Source: Albugo candida
Lineage: Eukaryota; Oomycota; Peronosporomycetes; Albuginales; Albuginaceae
Reading direction: 5' to 3'
Assembly (NCBI GenBank): GCA_905220665.1
Contig: CAJNAR010000158.1
Location: forward strand, 124,001-188,000
Length of the DNA: 64,000 bases
The notes beneath the pieces are model-generated. The model searched no databases. It was not told where the DNA came from and saw nothing but the letters and a program-made list of their open reading frames with translations. Each line of letters begins with the position of its first letter. Position 1 is the stretch's first letter. A program made the position numbers and the translations under genes. Below are positions 35,994-49,000 of this stretch, piece by piece.

Positions 35994-36508
35994 ATGGTGG
36001 ATATGGAACTATCAAGCAGTCAAAATAGCCACATTATCGATGTTTTCATGCCGACCTACATCATGAGTCCCACAGACGATGAAAAGTACGTCGCATAAGT
36101 CATCATTTCCTCCTTAATCAGTATGCGATAGGTTTCGTCGAAAACAAGTCTGCAAGCTCATTGGCGATTCGTTGAAATCCGAACTTGAAGAGAAGGTGTA
36201 CGTGGAAGAAAATGTCAAAGCTTGGTGTAACAAAGTAGCAGATACTGTCAAGTCACGGATCCACAAAGAGTGCCATATTCCTCGGTACAAGTTTGTTGTC
36301 CAGTGCTTCATTGGCCAGCAAAAACTTCAAGATGTGCGCGTCACATCCCGGTGTTTATGCGATACCGAATTCGATAATCACGCATCTGCGACGTTCAATA
36401 GTGTAAGTGGCCAATACTACTGCTTTTGCAATTCTTTGGAAAGCTCCTCTGTCACTGTAGCAACATTTATGGGCGACCTGTGTTGTGTTTGGTTTCTATG
36501 CAAGTTGA
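35994..36508 (+). CDS. Tctex1-type dynein light chain (DYNLT2B/TCTEX1D2-like)
   Basis: Three exons, 35994-36085, 36132-36402 and 36461-36508, give 136 residues (human DYNLT2B 142). The family dimerises and binds dynein intermediate chains; the DYNLT2B branch belongs to the retrograde intraflagellar dynein-2. Blocks seen are WCNKVADTVKSRI, YKFVVQCFIGQQ and CLCDTEFDNHASATFN, and after the last intron LWATCVVFGFYAS, the closing beta strands. The splice GT at 36403 rather than two bases earlier is required to produce this end. An N-terminal extension of about 35 residues resembles that of DYNLT2B. A flagellar role is inferred and fits the presence of PACRG in this window. Confidence 0.87.
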
Positions 36509-36570
36509 AAAAGTGACTTATTTTACAATTGTATGCTAAATACAGTGTTTACTGTGGTGCTCCAAAGTGT

Positions 36571-37329
36571 CTATCTTTTCGAGCGCAGCATTTCCCACGT
36601 AACTTGAAGATCCAGGTCTCCTTCAAACGTGCAGAAATGGTCCAGATTGGCGTGAATGAGCTCCAGCTGCACGCATAGCTCATTTATCGATGGGCGGACT
36701 ATAAACTTCATCGATTTCCCAAGACATGCGCGATTTGCACGCACTTTAAGATTCAGCAAAGCTTCTCGTTCGGTCGGTCCATCACCCACAGAAATTACAT
36801 GTGTAAGCGTCTGATCTTCCATCATTTGCCAGATGGAGTAAACTTCGCGATCAAACGCTTCAATTTTCCATCGATTTGGACATCCTGGATACAACTCTTC
36901 ATACGTTGATCGCGCGGAAATGACCTTGATCGACGTGTTGAGATAAGGAAGCACGCGAGGCAGATATAACGACGCCGATAACTCCACCCATCCCGATTCC
37001 GCTGCAGTCACAATCACTACGTGGCCATTCTGCAATGCTTTTTCCAGTACAGACACTACGATATCTTGTAATCTTCTAAGCTGGTTTTGTACATTTACAG
37101 GGATTTTCGGTTGCTCGTTGATATACTTTGGACACAATCCCATCCGGGCGAGTTTGGAAGAAGCCATTAATGTATCATCTGCTCAGTATTCACTGTTAGT
37201 GAGCTTTGTATAAGTAAGAGAGAACGTACCCCAATCGAAGAAAATGATGGTCGAAGAATTCGACATTTTCTTTATCGGTGCAGTAAACGATTCTGATGTA
37301 AAAGTACCAATGCAGTTGTTTGAAACCAT
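36571..37329 (-). CDS. HAD-superfamily hydrolase, uncharacterised
   Basis: Two exons, 37329-37230 and 37178-36571, give 235 residues. The intron of 51 bases falls inside HAD motif I; splicing creates FFDWDDTLMAS, the DxDxT nucleophile motif. Motif II may be the VIVTAAESGW stretch (Thr instead of Ser), and HVISVGDGPTEREAL supplies the motif IV acidic positions. No cap domain or membrane span is evident. Members of this superfamily are phosphatases or related hydrolases; the substrate cannot be inferred. The start ATG at 37329 is the most upstream ATG in that frame near the motif. The gene converges with the dynein light chain (62 bases between stops). Confidence 0.82.
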
Positions 37330-37562
37330 TCTGAGTAGCAAACTATACAATTTGATTCGTGTGTTTTGACACTCGCAACCACGTTCTGAATAGATGAGCT
37401 GTTTACTTGGAATGATCCTTAAGAGGACACACACTCATTCCTAACGTATGGGGTGGGGTATAAGTAACACGTGACACATTGTTAGCTTCAACACTTATAA
37501 GATCAAATAGCAAGTGCGTCACAATAGGGTACAATATAAGCTGATTGGTCTAAAATCGCTAG

Positions 37563-39827
37563 TTACTCTCGACCGCCGCGACGTCCAGCGGCCCGCGCTT
37601 TTGCAAGCTTTTCTGGATTAACTTCATCCCATTCGATTCCGATGACACGCTTGATGAATCGATTGCCAGATTTGACGGGTTCCGCGTTACGCTCTTTCAA
37701 TATGTTGTAGCACATCTTGCACACTCGTTTCGGATCGCGATTGGCTGCTCCTCTTCGAATTCTTCCGGGAAATCCCAAAGGAAATTTGAACATTTCCATT
37801 GTCAGAGGTGCGCATTCGTGGCAGCAAAATCGCCCGCAATGTGTACAATTGAGTTTGCGATGACCAAAACCGGGTTTCTTGCGACATAGCATGCAATTTG
37901 CTCGTTCTTTTTCCGATATAAATGTCGGTGGGAAGTGAATATGGGCGACTAGTTGCCGCAGCGATTTATGTGGTAGCTTTTCGAATACATTGTGACCTTC
38001 AGTGTCTTCTACATCCAATTTTGCACCGGCATGTACGAGAGCTCCGGCAATGTTCAATCGCTTCAGTTCGATCGCCGTATGAATCACAGTTTGGCTGTCG
38101 TGCATATCATTTGGATTCGCCCCATACTTGAGGAGCATGCGGGGAATGATCACATTGTCTTCTCGTGTAGTAATGATGGAAATGATGAGTGGAGTAAGCT
38201 TCCGAGAATTCTTGACGTTGGTCACAGCTCCGTGCTCTAGCAACATGTGCACCATACCTGGACTCTTGGTCGCCGCAAAGTGCAAAGCCGTGTTTCCTTT
38301 ATCATCTTCTAGATTGATGATATCCTCCAAAGGCTTGTATTGCTCCAGAATCAGTTTGACCAGCTGAGCAGTGCCACTTTTCACCGCCAGATGAAGTCCA
38401 GTTTGACCATGGTTGGGTTCGCGTTCGGCCAATTTGGAAGAACCTTTAACCCGTAGATGCTGCACTACGGCACGCAAATTTCCCCTCTGACACAAAGCGT
38501 GCAGTGCACTGAGAGGCTGACTTTGCTTCATCATATTACTATCCATCGAAGGCGCAATATCATCGTGGGAAATATCACTTGGCTGGGAGGAGAATGTGTC
38601 TTCCCTGGTATCCCGATCTATCTGATCAAAATCTTGGCTCGTCGGTAACGCTTGATTGCTTTTCAGGTCGTCTTCATCGTCATCGTCATCATCATCTTCT
38701 CGCAAATTCAGATCATTGCTAAATTGCATTTTCTCTCTATCACCAGCCGAATATTTGTCGAAGGTACCAATGCTGCTAGAAATGGAAGGATTTCTGAGCA
38801 TAGCAATGCTCTCTGGCTTACTTGGCATACCGAGCATCGCAGTACTGGAATGCTGCTGAAGGAGCTTTTTCTTTGGGACTTGATCAGCAGTATGAGCTCG
38901 AAACGAATCAACCGATTCTTCTCCATCTTCAAACTCTTCATCACTTTCCACCAACTGATTATCAAACGAAGCCTCCTCATCAAACGCAGCCTCGGTCTCA
39001 TCGTCAAACACAGCCTCAGTCTCATCGAACACAACTTCGGTCTTTTGCTCTTCAGATGGTTGTTCATCCACCTGATTGAAAAAAGCATCAAACTCATCTG
39101 CTGCAGCAATCCTAGCGGCTTCTAGCTTTTTGTACGTCTCTTCGTCCTGCTTTTCGGTCGTTTGTGGATCAATTCGTTTTGCTGTCCTGATAGTCGAATC
39201 CATCATGAAATTATGACCCGTCATGTCGGAAGGATTTTCTTCGCCACCATTCGATCCGGTGAATTGAGAAAACAATGACGTTCGCTGCTTACCAAGGGCT
39301 TTATACCCACGAGATCCCCTATTGGAAAATCGTTGTTTTCCACCTTCTGCTGCTTTGACTTGTTGCGCTTCTTTATTGACATTCTGATTCGTGTGTGGTT
39401 CAGACCCCACTTTCTCATCCGTCGCTTTCTCCTTAGGTTTTCTGAATCTCAACGTCGCAGGAAGATCACATTCCTGGAGATACGCAACAGCTTCCTGCAG
39501 CGATATCGTTGTCATGTCTTTGATGTTGATGGACAATAAAATATCTCCTGCCGCGACATTTTTAATCCCAAACGGGAATCCCTTTCCAGTAACGCGACTG
39601 ACAGATACACCAATTCCCGGATTCGTGCTCGAAGCTCCTTCCTCCAATGTTGTGAGAGCGATTCCGAGATCACCGCCTTCCCAAATGAGCTGATACTCGA
39701 CCATTTCATCGGTTTCCGAGTCATGAACCGAGTCAACAAAGCTCCCAACCAAATCCTTGACATCCGCCACTTGCTCGTCGATCCACGCTGTGGCGTTCTC
39801 GTTATTATTCAACGTCGTTGCTGTCAT
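37563..39827 (-). CDS. PDZ-ankyrin-FYVE protein
   Basis: A single exon of 754 residues. An N-terminal PDZ-like domain (about residues 45-125; GDLGIALTTL, AAGDILLSIN) is followed by a long disordered, acidic and Ser-rich region, then at least five ankyrin repeats (about 445-630; GQTGLHLAVKSGTAQLVKLI, KGNTALHFAATKSPGMVHML) and a C-terminal FYVE zinc finger. The eight zinc-binding Cys are all present (CMLC, CTHC, C, C, CKMC spacing), but the phosphoinositide-binding RHHCR core reads HRKLNCTHCG, so PI3P binding may be weak. FYVE domains fused to other modules are frequent in oomycetes. A role in endosomal scaffolding is inferred from domains only. The disordered region has a poly-Asp run and imperfect acidic repeats. 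Confidence 0.85.
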   Translation of the reverse strand: MTATTLNNNENATAWIDEQVADVKDLVGSFVDSVHDSETDEMVEYQLIWEGGDLGIALTTLEEGASSTNPGIGVSVSRVTGKGFPFGIKNVAAGDILLSINIKDMTTISLQEAVAYLQECDLPATLRFRKPKEKATDEKVGSEPHTNQNVNKEAQQVKAAEGGKQRFSNRGSRGYKALGKQRTSLFSQFTGSNGGEENPSDMTGHNFMMDSTIRTAKRIDPQTTEKQDEETYKKLEAARIAAADEFDAFFNQVDEQPSEEQKTEVVFDETEAVFDDETEAAFDEEASFDNQLVESDEEFEDGEESVDSFRAHTADQVPKKKLLQQHSSTAMLGMPSKPESIAMLRNPSISSSIGTFDKYSAGDREKMQFSNDLNLREDDDDDDDEDDLKSNQALPTSQDFDQIDRDTREDTFSSQPSDISHDDIAPSMDSNMMKQSQPLSALHALCQRGNLRAVVQHLRVKGSSKLAEREPNHGQTGLHLAVKSGTAQLVKLILEQYKPLEDIINLEDDKGNTALHFAATKSPGMVHMLLEHGAVTNVKNSRKLTPLIISIITTREDNVIIPRMLLKYGANPNDMHDSQTVIHTAIELKRLNIAGALVHAGAKLDVEDTEGHNVFEKLPHKSLRQLVAHIHFPPTFISEKERANCMLCRKKPGFGHRKLNCTHCGRFCCHECAPLTMEMFKFPLGFPGRIRRGAANRDPKRVCKMCYNILKERNAEPVKSGNRFIKRVIGIEWDEVNPEKLAKARAAGRRGGRE
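38940..39065 (-). repeat. imperfect acidic coding repeat, ExxFDxE type
   Basis: Within the PDZ-ankyrin-FYVE gene, about five imperfect units of roughly 9 codons encode variants of T/AEAxFDE (for example VVFDETEAVFDDETEAAFDE). They keep frame and lie in the disordered acidic region. A separate GAY-codon run at about 38672-38698 gives a poly-Asp tract. Confidence 0.7.
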
Positions 39828-40043
39828 ATCAAACGTTTTAAAGGTATATTAAATTTTTTTACTAAACGCTTCTTACAAAATTTTCATACAGTCATTCGAC
39901 TCGAAGAGTTCAGCAAGTCGAAATATGATTGGTGGATAGACATGATCCGACCAATCATATCGTACCTTTTAAAGCATAAAGAGCGAGATCCTTTCCGACC
40001 GAAAGAGTGATGTGCAGCCTTTCCTCACGACACAAACGAGACA

Positions 40044-43000
40044 TTAACTGAAAGCGGTAGACATCCGAGATCGTACTTGATCACAGATTGTTTGTCTGCT
40101 TCCATTGTCTAATTGCAAATGGATCCAAAAGACGGAATAATGCGTCTGCGAATTTCCGGTATTCTGCTCTCGGAAACCAATTGCTAATTTGTTTAGCTGC
40201 ATTAAATCTTCCTCGACGACTTGAATATCGCTGAGGGAGAAGCTCTTCATGACGCACTCCTCCATTGGAAATCTGCCCACGAGATACATTCTATCGCGTG
40301 ATGCGAGTAAGGCGACAGGAAGGCTTGGGTCAATGCCTTCCAAAAGAGTCCGATTGTGTTCGGAAAGCCAATGCACAGTATCTGAAGTCAGGTCTGTCCA
40401 GTTTGCGTACGCCATCACAATGTCTCCGTGAGATTCCAATAGGACTTTAAGGCGATATCGCTGTATCGGATTGCAGCGCGCGTGCCAAGTAATTGGTTCC
40501 ATTCCAATCGCAATCTCGGAAATCCTTTGTGGAGATCTCTGAATACCAGATCCATACAGAATTCCATCTGAAGTGTGCGATAGAAAGCTAGCAACTCCAG
40601 CAACTGGTCGTGCCACGACACCGACAATTCCTTTGCCGACTCCAGTCATAATGTCTACCATTCCGGTCTCCAAACCTTCAGATCTCCGGTCGTTGTAAAT
40701 CGCGATTGGGTTCGCGATGACTCCTGTTGCAGCGTCAACAACGCCTGTACCGATCGATCCAAGACCATTACGTAATGCTGATGATAACTCTGTCGATCGT
40801 TTATGATCGTATCGACTTTTCTGATTTGATGGTAAGGAGATATGGTCCATCGTACGCGAAATGGAATACGTAAAGCCTGCAAATGACAGCAATGTAGCTT
40901 CCGACGTATGCCGAATGAACGAAGCTGCACCGGTCAACAGGCCTTTCGTCACACTCCACGGGTTGTAGCCGTCTGTCCTGGCTGCATGAAGAGGATGATG
41001 CAAGAAATCTCTGACTCCAGCGCTCAGCAATCGAATAAACCCTCTGCGAACATGAAGCGAATTAGTTGTGTCCTATCAAACAAGTTGGAACGTACGCGGG
41101 ATTCCCAAAGATATTCAAAGACATGAGTAACATGGGCGCTCGCATTATTGTATCGGCGACATAACTCGCAGCCAATTCCTTCAAGATTTGATCTGAAAAT
41201 TGCGAAATCTGAGCTGCTTGAAACGCATTGAATGCCAGCACCGTGCCGTTAAGGCTGTCCAGAATCGGAAGTCGTGTTCGAGCAGTGATGCTGAATCGCA
41301 ATTCACTGAGTGACAAGAATCCAATGTAGATTGGTGCTTGTTTCGTGAGTCGAATCTCCCTCAGACAATGCTCGTTCCAGCTGAGAGACTTTCGCTCCGT
41401 GTCATTAACCGACCTCGGTATTGCATCCATGATTGGCTGGACAAATCGATAGAGACTCGAGCTGATTGCGTCTTCAAACTGCATTGAATAAACGATCAGC
41501 GATTATTGGCAAAACATGTTTGGGTACCTGCACAGCCACAGCATCCATTTTCATTTCGATTGTATGGTAATAAGGAGCGATATGAGACTCGCGATTGGTG
41601 TGCACGTATATGACTCGAACAAAGAAGCAGCTCTGGTGCATGACTTCCATTTGCCCGTACGAGCTTTGTGCTAGGATTCTTATAAGGCTTTCGTGTGGAT
41701 CTGCTGGATCGATCTGGTCCGAATCTGTTTGAACTTTGCTGGCGCTTTGAAAATGCATCACGACCGGATACGTGCTTTCTGGAGAGGTGTCATCCACCTG
41801 CATATTCTTCATACAAAGCGAGACGATCGTAAAGGCTTCCACGTGCGGAAAAAGGCCGGTCTTTTGATCTGCCTTCAATCCTTCGAGAGCGGGGACTCCC
41901 ACCACCGCCAATATCATCAAGTCCCAGAACGCGACTCGGAGAAGCTCTTGGTACAAAAACTCACCCGATCTCGTGTGTGACCCATTCACTACTTGATACT
42001 CATCGAGGCAATGGATCAGAAGGCTTCGAAAGTGGAAATTGAGCTTAATGTCGCTCCCTGGACGCTCTTGAAGGCAAAGCTTGGGTGTCGTTGGAGGCTT
42101 TGGTGTCTCCATTGGATCATCAATGCACACGATCGAGATACAGCACGTTCCTGCATGGTATGCTGAGCTGACGAGAAAGACGACAGGAGACTTTGACGTT
42201 GGGAATTTGATAAATTGGATGCCTTGGACCTGCCAAATCACCTGTGACCATCCTAATCGCGGGCACCCGATCTTGTATCGGACCTTTTGACCGCCTCTTC
42301 TTACATCCGAGTCAAACTCTTCATTCTCGGACGATGACTGTAAGATCCAAGCATGAAATTCTGTATCTTTAGCAATCGAATTACTCTGCTTCTCCAGCAA
42401 AACCCAGTCAAAGTCCATCAAATGAGTTTCGCCAATAACTTGAGCTTGAGAAGGAACTCCCATCAATGAGATCGCAAGCGGTGATGTCCATTCATTTCGG
42501 AGTATTAAAGGTGGCGCTGGGTCAATGAAGAAGAGCACGTGCACAGATTGGTCGATCATTGTGACGGTATATGAGACCATCTGATGCTTTCCATCTTTGT
42601 TTCGTATCAACACGCGTTGATGGTCGACCCGATTTGATGGAGCGGGGTACGTATGCGCTTCAGACTCTGTATGAAGGACGTCGTTCCTCCATAAAGAGAG
42701 ATCGATCGATACGATATCGGACCACGAAATCGTATCGCCTTGCATCATTCCGATGACGAATCGACAGAAGAGCTGGCTTTCCCGTTCAGACGCGTCAGAT
42801 GAATCAAATCCAATCCACGAGCGGAAGAAGCCTCGCGGCTTTGAACTTGATGGTTCACGAATCCTTTGGACCGAGTAGAGTTTTGGACACCATGGAGAAG
42901 TTTGCTGAAAAAGATACTTCGAGATCAGTTTTCAACCAGCAACGCAGAAACGATTACGTACGGCAGCTTCGTCGATGCAAAGGAGCTCATCCATCGATGC

Positions 43001-46000
43001 AAAGTATAGATCCAAATCCTGTTCAACGAATCAGTGTCACTAACGAGTGTAGAAAGCTATCGTACCGTGTGATCAAACACCACGATGCTGGGTCGGATGC
43101 GCAATGACGGCATTTCCGATACTCCCTCGAGTTTCACGAAAAAGGTCGACATGAAGCTGCTTCCCGCTATGACCTGGCAGATTCTGGCGGGCCCACCGAG
43201 TAAGAGCTCGATTTCAGTCGACCAGACACAGTCGTCTCGATCAGAGTCTTCCGTTTGTCCAAGTCGTATGAGAATTTGATGGTCCCGCAATTCACACGGA
43301 AGTGAGCCATTCGCATTTGCGTCCAAAGCGATACTTTCCATCTGTCGATTTTCCGAGAGCGTACACAGTTGCAATCGAATCGCCTGAGATGAATCGTTTT
43401 GGACGAACAAATTGTTTCGTATTCGGATGACAACAAGAGCACGTCTCGATTCCGTGTTGGGCGATTTGGACGCGTTAGTAGAGATCTGTATGCGATATCC
43501 CTTTGAAAGTATCGTTTCGTCAATGTCTTTGTGAAAGCCCGGAAGAGCCACATTGATAGACATGGAAGCATCGGTCCATTTGACACTCAGCTGAGATGGT
43601 CGGCGTGGTGTGACGCTGGTGTCAATCTGTGTTTGTCCTTGTGGGATGCACACATGAGCTTCCTTGTCCTCCTCCGACGTCGTATCTCTCAATAAAGCGA
43701 GAATGGGATGACACAGCTCGTTGGTGATGCTGAAAGCTGGAACGACTTCAAGCACCAACCATGTATACCGCAAGCCAAGATAAGTATCCGTGATCGCGTG
43801 TTTGATCGTTCGAGACAAATGAACGCCAACATGAACCACTCCAGCAGCAGAATTGTCTCTCAGTACTCCGATATCGACCAATGTTTGATCCCTTGTTGGA
43901 TAGTAAGGATCCAATGGAGCCGGGAAAATGGCTTGACCTTTCAATGAGACCAGGATCTTAGTCTCGGGACAGTCAGAACTCGTGATGGATACGTCGAGGA
44001 GGTTCTTTGTCATGGCACACTGACGTGCGTCGGCAGAGATCTGATACTGAAAGTCTTTTGCGGCCACTCGTATTGGTATTTTGAGATGATTCCTTATCGT
44101 CAATGTTGGATGTAATGTCACGATACTTTGACGTTTACAGAGCTGATGCGAGACCCATAAGAAGCCGTGCGTTGTGAGCTTTCTACCAGTGACCGCAGAA
44201 TGTTTGATCCTGCATGGCTCACTCCAAAGCTTCTCACTCGTATCCAAGCTGAATTCCATGCAAAAAGGGAGATCGAGTTGAGCCCAGCTATACGCTGTCG
44301 ACTTGCCCGCATCCAGTCTGAGCTGCTCGTTTGATCCTTCCTGACGATACCACACAGCTTGACCGACGTTGTTGACCAGTACTATTCGCATCTCAGGCAG
44401 GAGAAGAGTATCTTTTCGTGAGGTAATCGCAATATCGTCTCGAGGTTGTCCCAAGGAAGCACACATATCCGTCAAATACGCAGCCATAAGTATCGCGTTC
44501 TGCGTCAAAAAGATCGAACCTGGGTCCATCTGGAATGTGAGAACAAGTCCGGATGCGCTGTGTCGAGTCTGAAGGTCAAGTTTACAAGGTGACAGTAACG
44601 AGATAGTAGCAAGTTGTGCGATATTCTCCATAGCAATCTGAAGATGAAATGTTATTCGAATCTGTGTGGATGCCTCTGTAGCCATTTGGTCGAGCCTGAG
44701 ACGCATCTCCAAAGCTTTGAATACGACGATATCGTGGGAATACTTTTCAAATGTGTAATGGCAAATGGAGCCGATGACCTCAATCGGACATATTTGTATA
44801 GAAAGCGTCTTGTACGCATTCATAGCCAGCCGTGACTTCACTTGGATCGAAGATGCAACTAAGGCGCTGATCGTCAATCGCTTCTCTTGTTCTTTATCCT
44901 CAATCAGAGGCGAACGCCAACGAACTTCCCAGCGATCAGAGGCTGGTGCATGCTGAATCATCACGTGTCGAATCTGGTTGGTGAGGTCAAGATCATCGTC
45001 TTCATGTTCCTGGGGATCGTATTGTTCATCGTTCGTCTGGGAAATATACTCGTCGTGGGTTCCCCACGGGATGTAAAAGTGTCCTACAAGCTCATAAAGG
45101 CCTCGATCATAGTTCCAGTATCGTATCTGGCAAAGAAGATCGGCTTCTCGATCGTATTGAGCTGTAGGCCATCCACTTGGAAGTCCAGTTGGAGGATGTG
45201 GAACAGGAAACACGATTATTTCATCGACAGTTCGAGGAAGATGATAACTCCAATGCATCGACATCCATCCATTCGCGTGATCTTCAACGTTCCAAGCGTC
45301 CTGGTTAGCATTCTCAATCAGTTGACTGACTTCATATTGCGAATTGCTTGCGAGATGCGTGCGAATGCGATACTCCGAGTTCGAGGATGTTGGCTGCTGG
45401 ATGTAGACGTTCCCAGTTTCTACTGTCAGCGATTCTTTCAACACGAGTTCGCCTGGTGAAGGATGATCGTGCGGCTTGATGATTCGAGAGAGGTCGTTCA
45501 GATCGTCTGTGGATTGATCGATTGAAAGTGGCTCTCTCTCAGTTCGAATGTGTGCTTTCTGTGCACTTTGGTCTTTCGTCCGCAAGGGATTCACTGACAG
45601 CAACAACAGCGCTCGTAATGTATACGGAGACGCTCTACACTTGATGGAGCCAGCGTCCACAATCGCAGTGAGAGATGTACAACTCGTCAGAGAATACGTT
45701 TGCTCATAGAAATGCTTCTCCAGCACCACAACGCAATGTCCGACGCCTCGTGCACTAAACTCTTCGATGAAGTCATACTTTGTGCACGTATTTGCCGAAC
45801 GTATGAGAGCCCAAAATTGCGGCCAGGAGCTCGTCTGTGTGTCAGTTTGTTGGATCGGGAGAACACTTTGGACGATCGGCGCTTTCTCTGCGACTCGGAT
45901 ACAGATCTTCTCGACATTCACAATCACGTTCATCCATTCATAAGGTAAGAAGCGGTACAACGGGCTATGTTTGCGCTGGGTACTCGCTCGATTAGACGTT

Positions 46001-49000
46001 GTGTCGTTCAAGCTACAGGTTACAAAACCCTGACCAAATGACAGCCATATTCTCGGCGCTACAGCCCATTGGTTGCTTGCAGATCTCTCTCCTGTGAACG
46101 ATAAAATACTTGGGAGAATCAAAAATTTCCAGCTTATCTTCTCGCTGGCGATTTCGAATGGAGTTGGAGTCGTCTTTTGTATCTGAGGTACGATTTGGAA
46201 CGTTGATTTTGGCAAAGGTACAGCAAGAAATTCCGTCAATATCTGTAGGAATGTGGCCGAGAGATGGAGTTGAAACGATTGTACGTCCACACATACGAGA
46301 CGACTCGATGAATTGCTTCCATTTTGTGTGATTTCAAGCAAGCTCCATTGACCGGAAACAAGTTTTCCGAAATAATTACTGACGTCATTTTGCCATAAAA
46401 CGGGATCCGAAAGCGGTCCAATAATCAAATTCTCGACGTTTGAAATACAGTGCCCGATGACGAAATTTTGCATATAAAAGCTGCCCGAGTGCGTGACGTT
46501 CGAGTGGCGCCAACCAATGTGTCCAAGCCTCGAGCGAATACACTGCCCCAATGTGATAAGAACGCCATCAACAGCGAGATCCATCGCTATTGCCATCTGC
46601 TTGGTATCGCAGGTCGGCGAGCTTGAGCTTCTTGTTGTTCCATGGACCACAAAAGATCGCCTAGCACAATTCGCAGCAGCAAGCAGTGTACTCATTTGGA
46701 CGACAATTCTATCAAAATGGTGCTTTTCTGCTTGGATGCGAACTTTTGTAAGGGAAATCGCCCATTTTTGCACTTTGGGCTCTGCGATGATCTCACAAGT
46801 GGCATTGCACGGTCCAATGACGACATGTTTGGACTTTATGGACACTCGAAGTAGTCGTTCGAGGCCAAACGCTTGGTCAGCATTGCGGTCTGATTGCCAT
46901 TCAATGATCGAGAATTCCAATTTGCTCAGATGAAAGGATACCTGTCGTTGTTTATTGCGATTTTGATGTCCTGGACGACATATCAATTCCAAGTGAGACG
47001 GTAAAGCTTGAGCGTTGAATGGAGAATAACGGAATCGTTCCAGCCAAAGATCGTTCCATGAGCTGCTCGATGATGAAATAAAGTCAAAACTGAGGACCAC
47101 AGGATCCTTCCCGAACGCATTTTCATCATCAGTGGTAGAGTTGATGAGAACGAGTCGTTGGCTGCGGATTGCCACAGACACCTCCATCTCAGCGATATTT
47201 GCAAGCCGATACTGTTGTTTTGCTGATGGTTTATGTCGCTCTGTGCGTTCTCTTGTAGCGTGATCACACCGTCGACATGAACAACAAGATGCGGCCGATA
47301 CTGAAGCGATTAGAAGAATAGACGACGTGCTTAGAGCAATGTCAAAGCTCTCCATAGAAGCGGCCAATACGACTTCGTCAAAGTGCTCGTCCGATTTCAT
47401 CATATAATTGGAGAAGACAACGAAAAGCATGCCGTGCTCGTCGTCGCGGGAGGAATCGTTGCATACGAATCTCGTTTGGTTTCGATAAGCAACGGAATTT
47501 CAGCTGTACTCGGCGAGGAACATCGGGCGCTCGCTTGATGTCTGAAAGCCCGTACGATGGAGCTGGTAATTGTCCATGAAAGGAGAGGACCAGACATCTC
47601 GACTTTCCCACCTGATGGATGTGCCTCACTCAACATTGCCGCCTTCACAGCCTGTAATTCCACGACATCCAAGTAGAGCAGAAATGCAAGAAAAATGCTG
47701 TCTGGAAGCACTCCAAAGTCACCAAAATTGTTACCAACGCGATCCGTGAGCGCTATTCCTTCCGTGATGCGCATATTCATGACGTAGAATTGACCATCGA
47801 GCATGATCAATGGATCTAGACAATCTCGAAGCTTTCTTTGTGAATCAACTGCGAATTCTATCGAATTACTTTCCATCTGAAGCCAGCCGTATCGAGTAGT
47901 GATTGAGTGGGGATTTCCGCCTAAAGCTCGCTGAAAGTCTCCGTGACAGCTTACTTTCAAGCAGTCGATTGCCAACTTGAACGTAGAAATCATATCGGGT
48001 GCAAGACCTTGTTTGGAAGATTCTGTGGCAGCTGGAATCGGGCTCAGCGCTTTGCAGATGAAGGGAAGTCGATACAGCCAATACATCTATCAGAATCGTC
48101 TTAGCGTGATTCAGAAGGAGAGTTGTGGCTTACATTATAACGTGACAGCTTCAGATCCACTTTGCCGATTCTAACGACAGCAACCAGTTTCCTGGATGAT
48201 TCTTTGCCATCTATAGACTTGGTCTCATCCGAGTACGATGAAGAAGCTTCGATTCCTCCAAGCTGTAAGACATCGATCCAGGATGGAAGGTACCCAACAC
48301 TATTCGGAAGTTTGCAATAAAGCTTCGTGACTGAGAGCTTCCATGTGAGATCCAAAGCTGTTCCAACGATTCTTTTCGAGTCCGCGGTCTGAGTGGATTC
48401 CACTCGAACGGAAGGAAGAAGAAGACTCATTCCTGGATTCATATCGAGCGATCCGCCGGCAAAAGAGATCTCCACGCGAGTATCCGAACTCACAGAGTAA
48501 AGCTGTCCCACGTTTTCTTCAGTTGGGGTTTGCTTGCGAGTAAATCTCTTCTCGAGCTCTATTGTCGCAACTTGTACCGTTCGTTGTACGCATTGTATGG
48601 CGCGTAAGAGACTCGAGAGATCACCTTCCAATTCGGGGATATTCATGGAAACTCTATCGATAAGGAATGCTTCTTGGGCCTTTATGTGATCGTCGGGATT
48701 GGTGGCGAAGAGGCTGTCGAGCTGTTGATTGCATTTGCAGCCAATTTGCAGGTGGATCATCCACCATTCCTCGACTGTCTTTATTGGCAAAACACCAGCT
48801 TGCAGCATACGTTCAAAAGCTCTTTTTCTTGTATGGCTACAAACGTGGATTGATCCCAATCGTATACACATTCCAATGTTCTCCTTTTTCTCGGCAGTGA
48901 AGCTTATATGCGTCAATTGAAATTGGTAAGAGGAGGATGAGCTTGTTGTAGAGGTCGTCGATTGTCCAAATACGGCTGCAATGTGCCTCGAGACTTTTTC

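Noticed and set aside
38940..39065. CRISPR-like or intergenic tandem array
   Set aside because: The units are imperfect, lack spacers and are in frame inside a protein-coding exon; the genome is eukaryotic.
44887..45459. 190-codon plus-strand frame
   Set aside because: Lies wholly antisense to the conserved VPS13B-like coding sequence and has no homology of its own.
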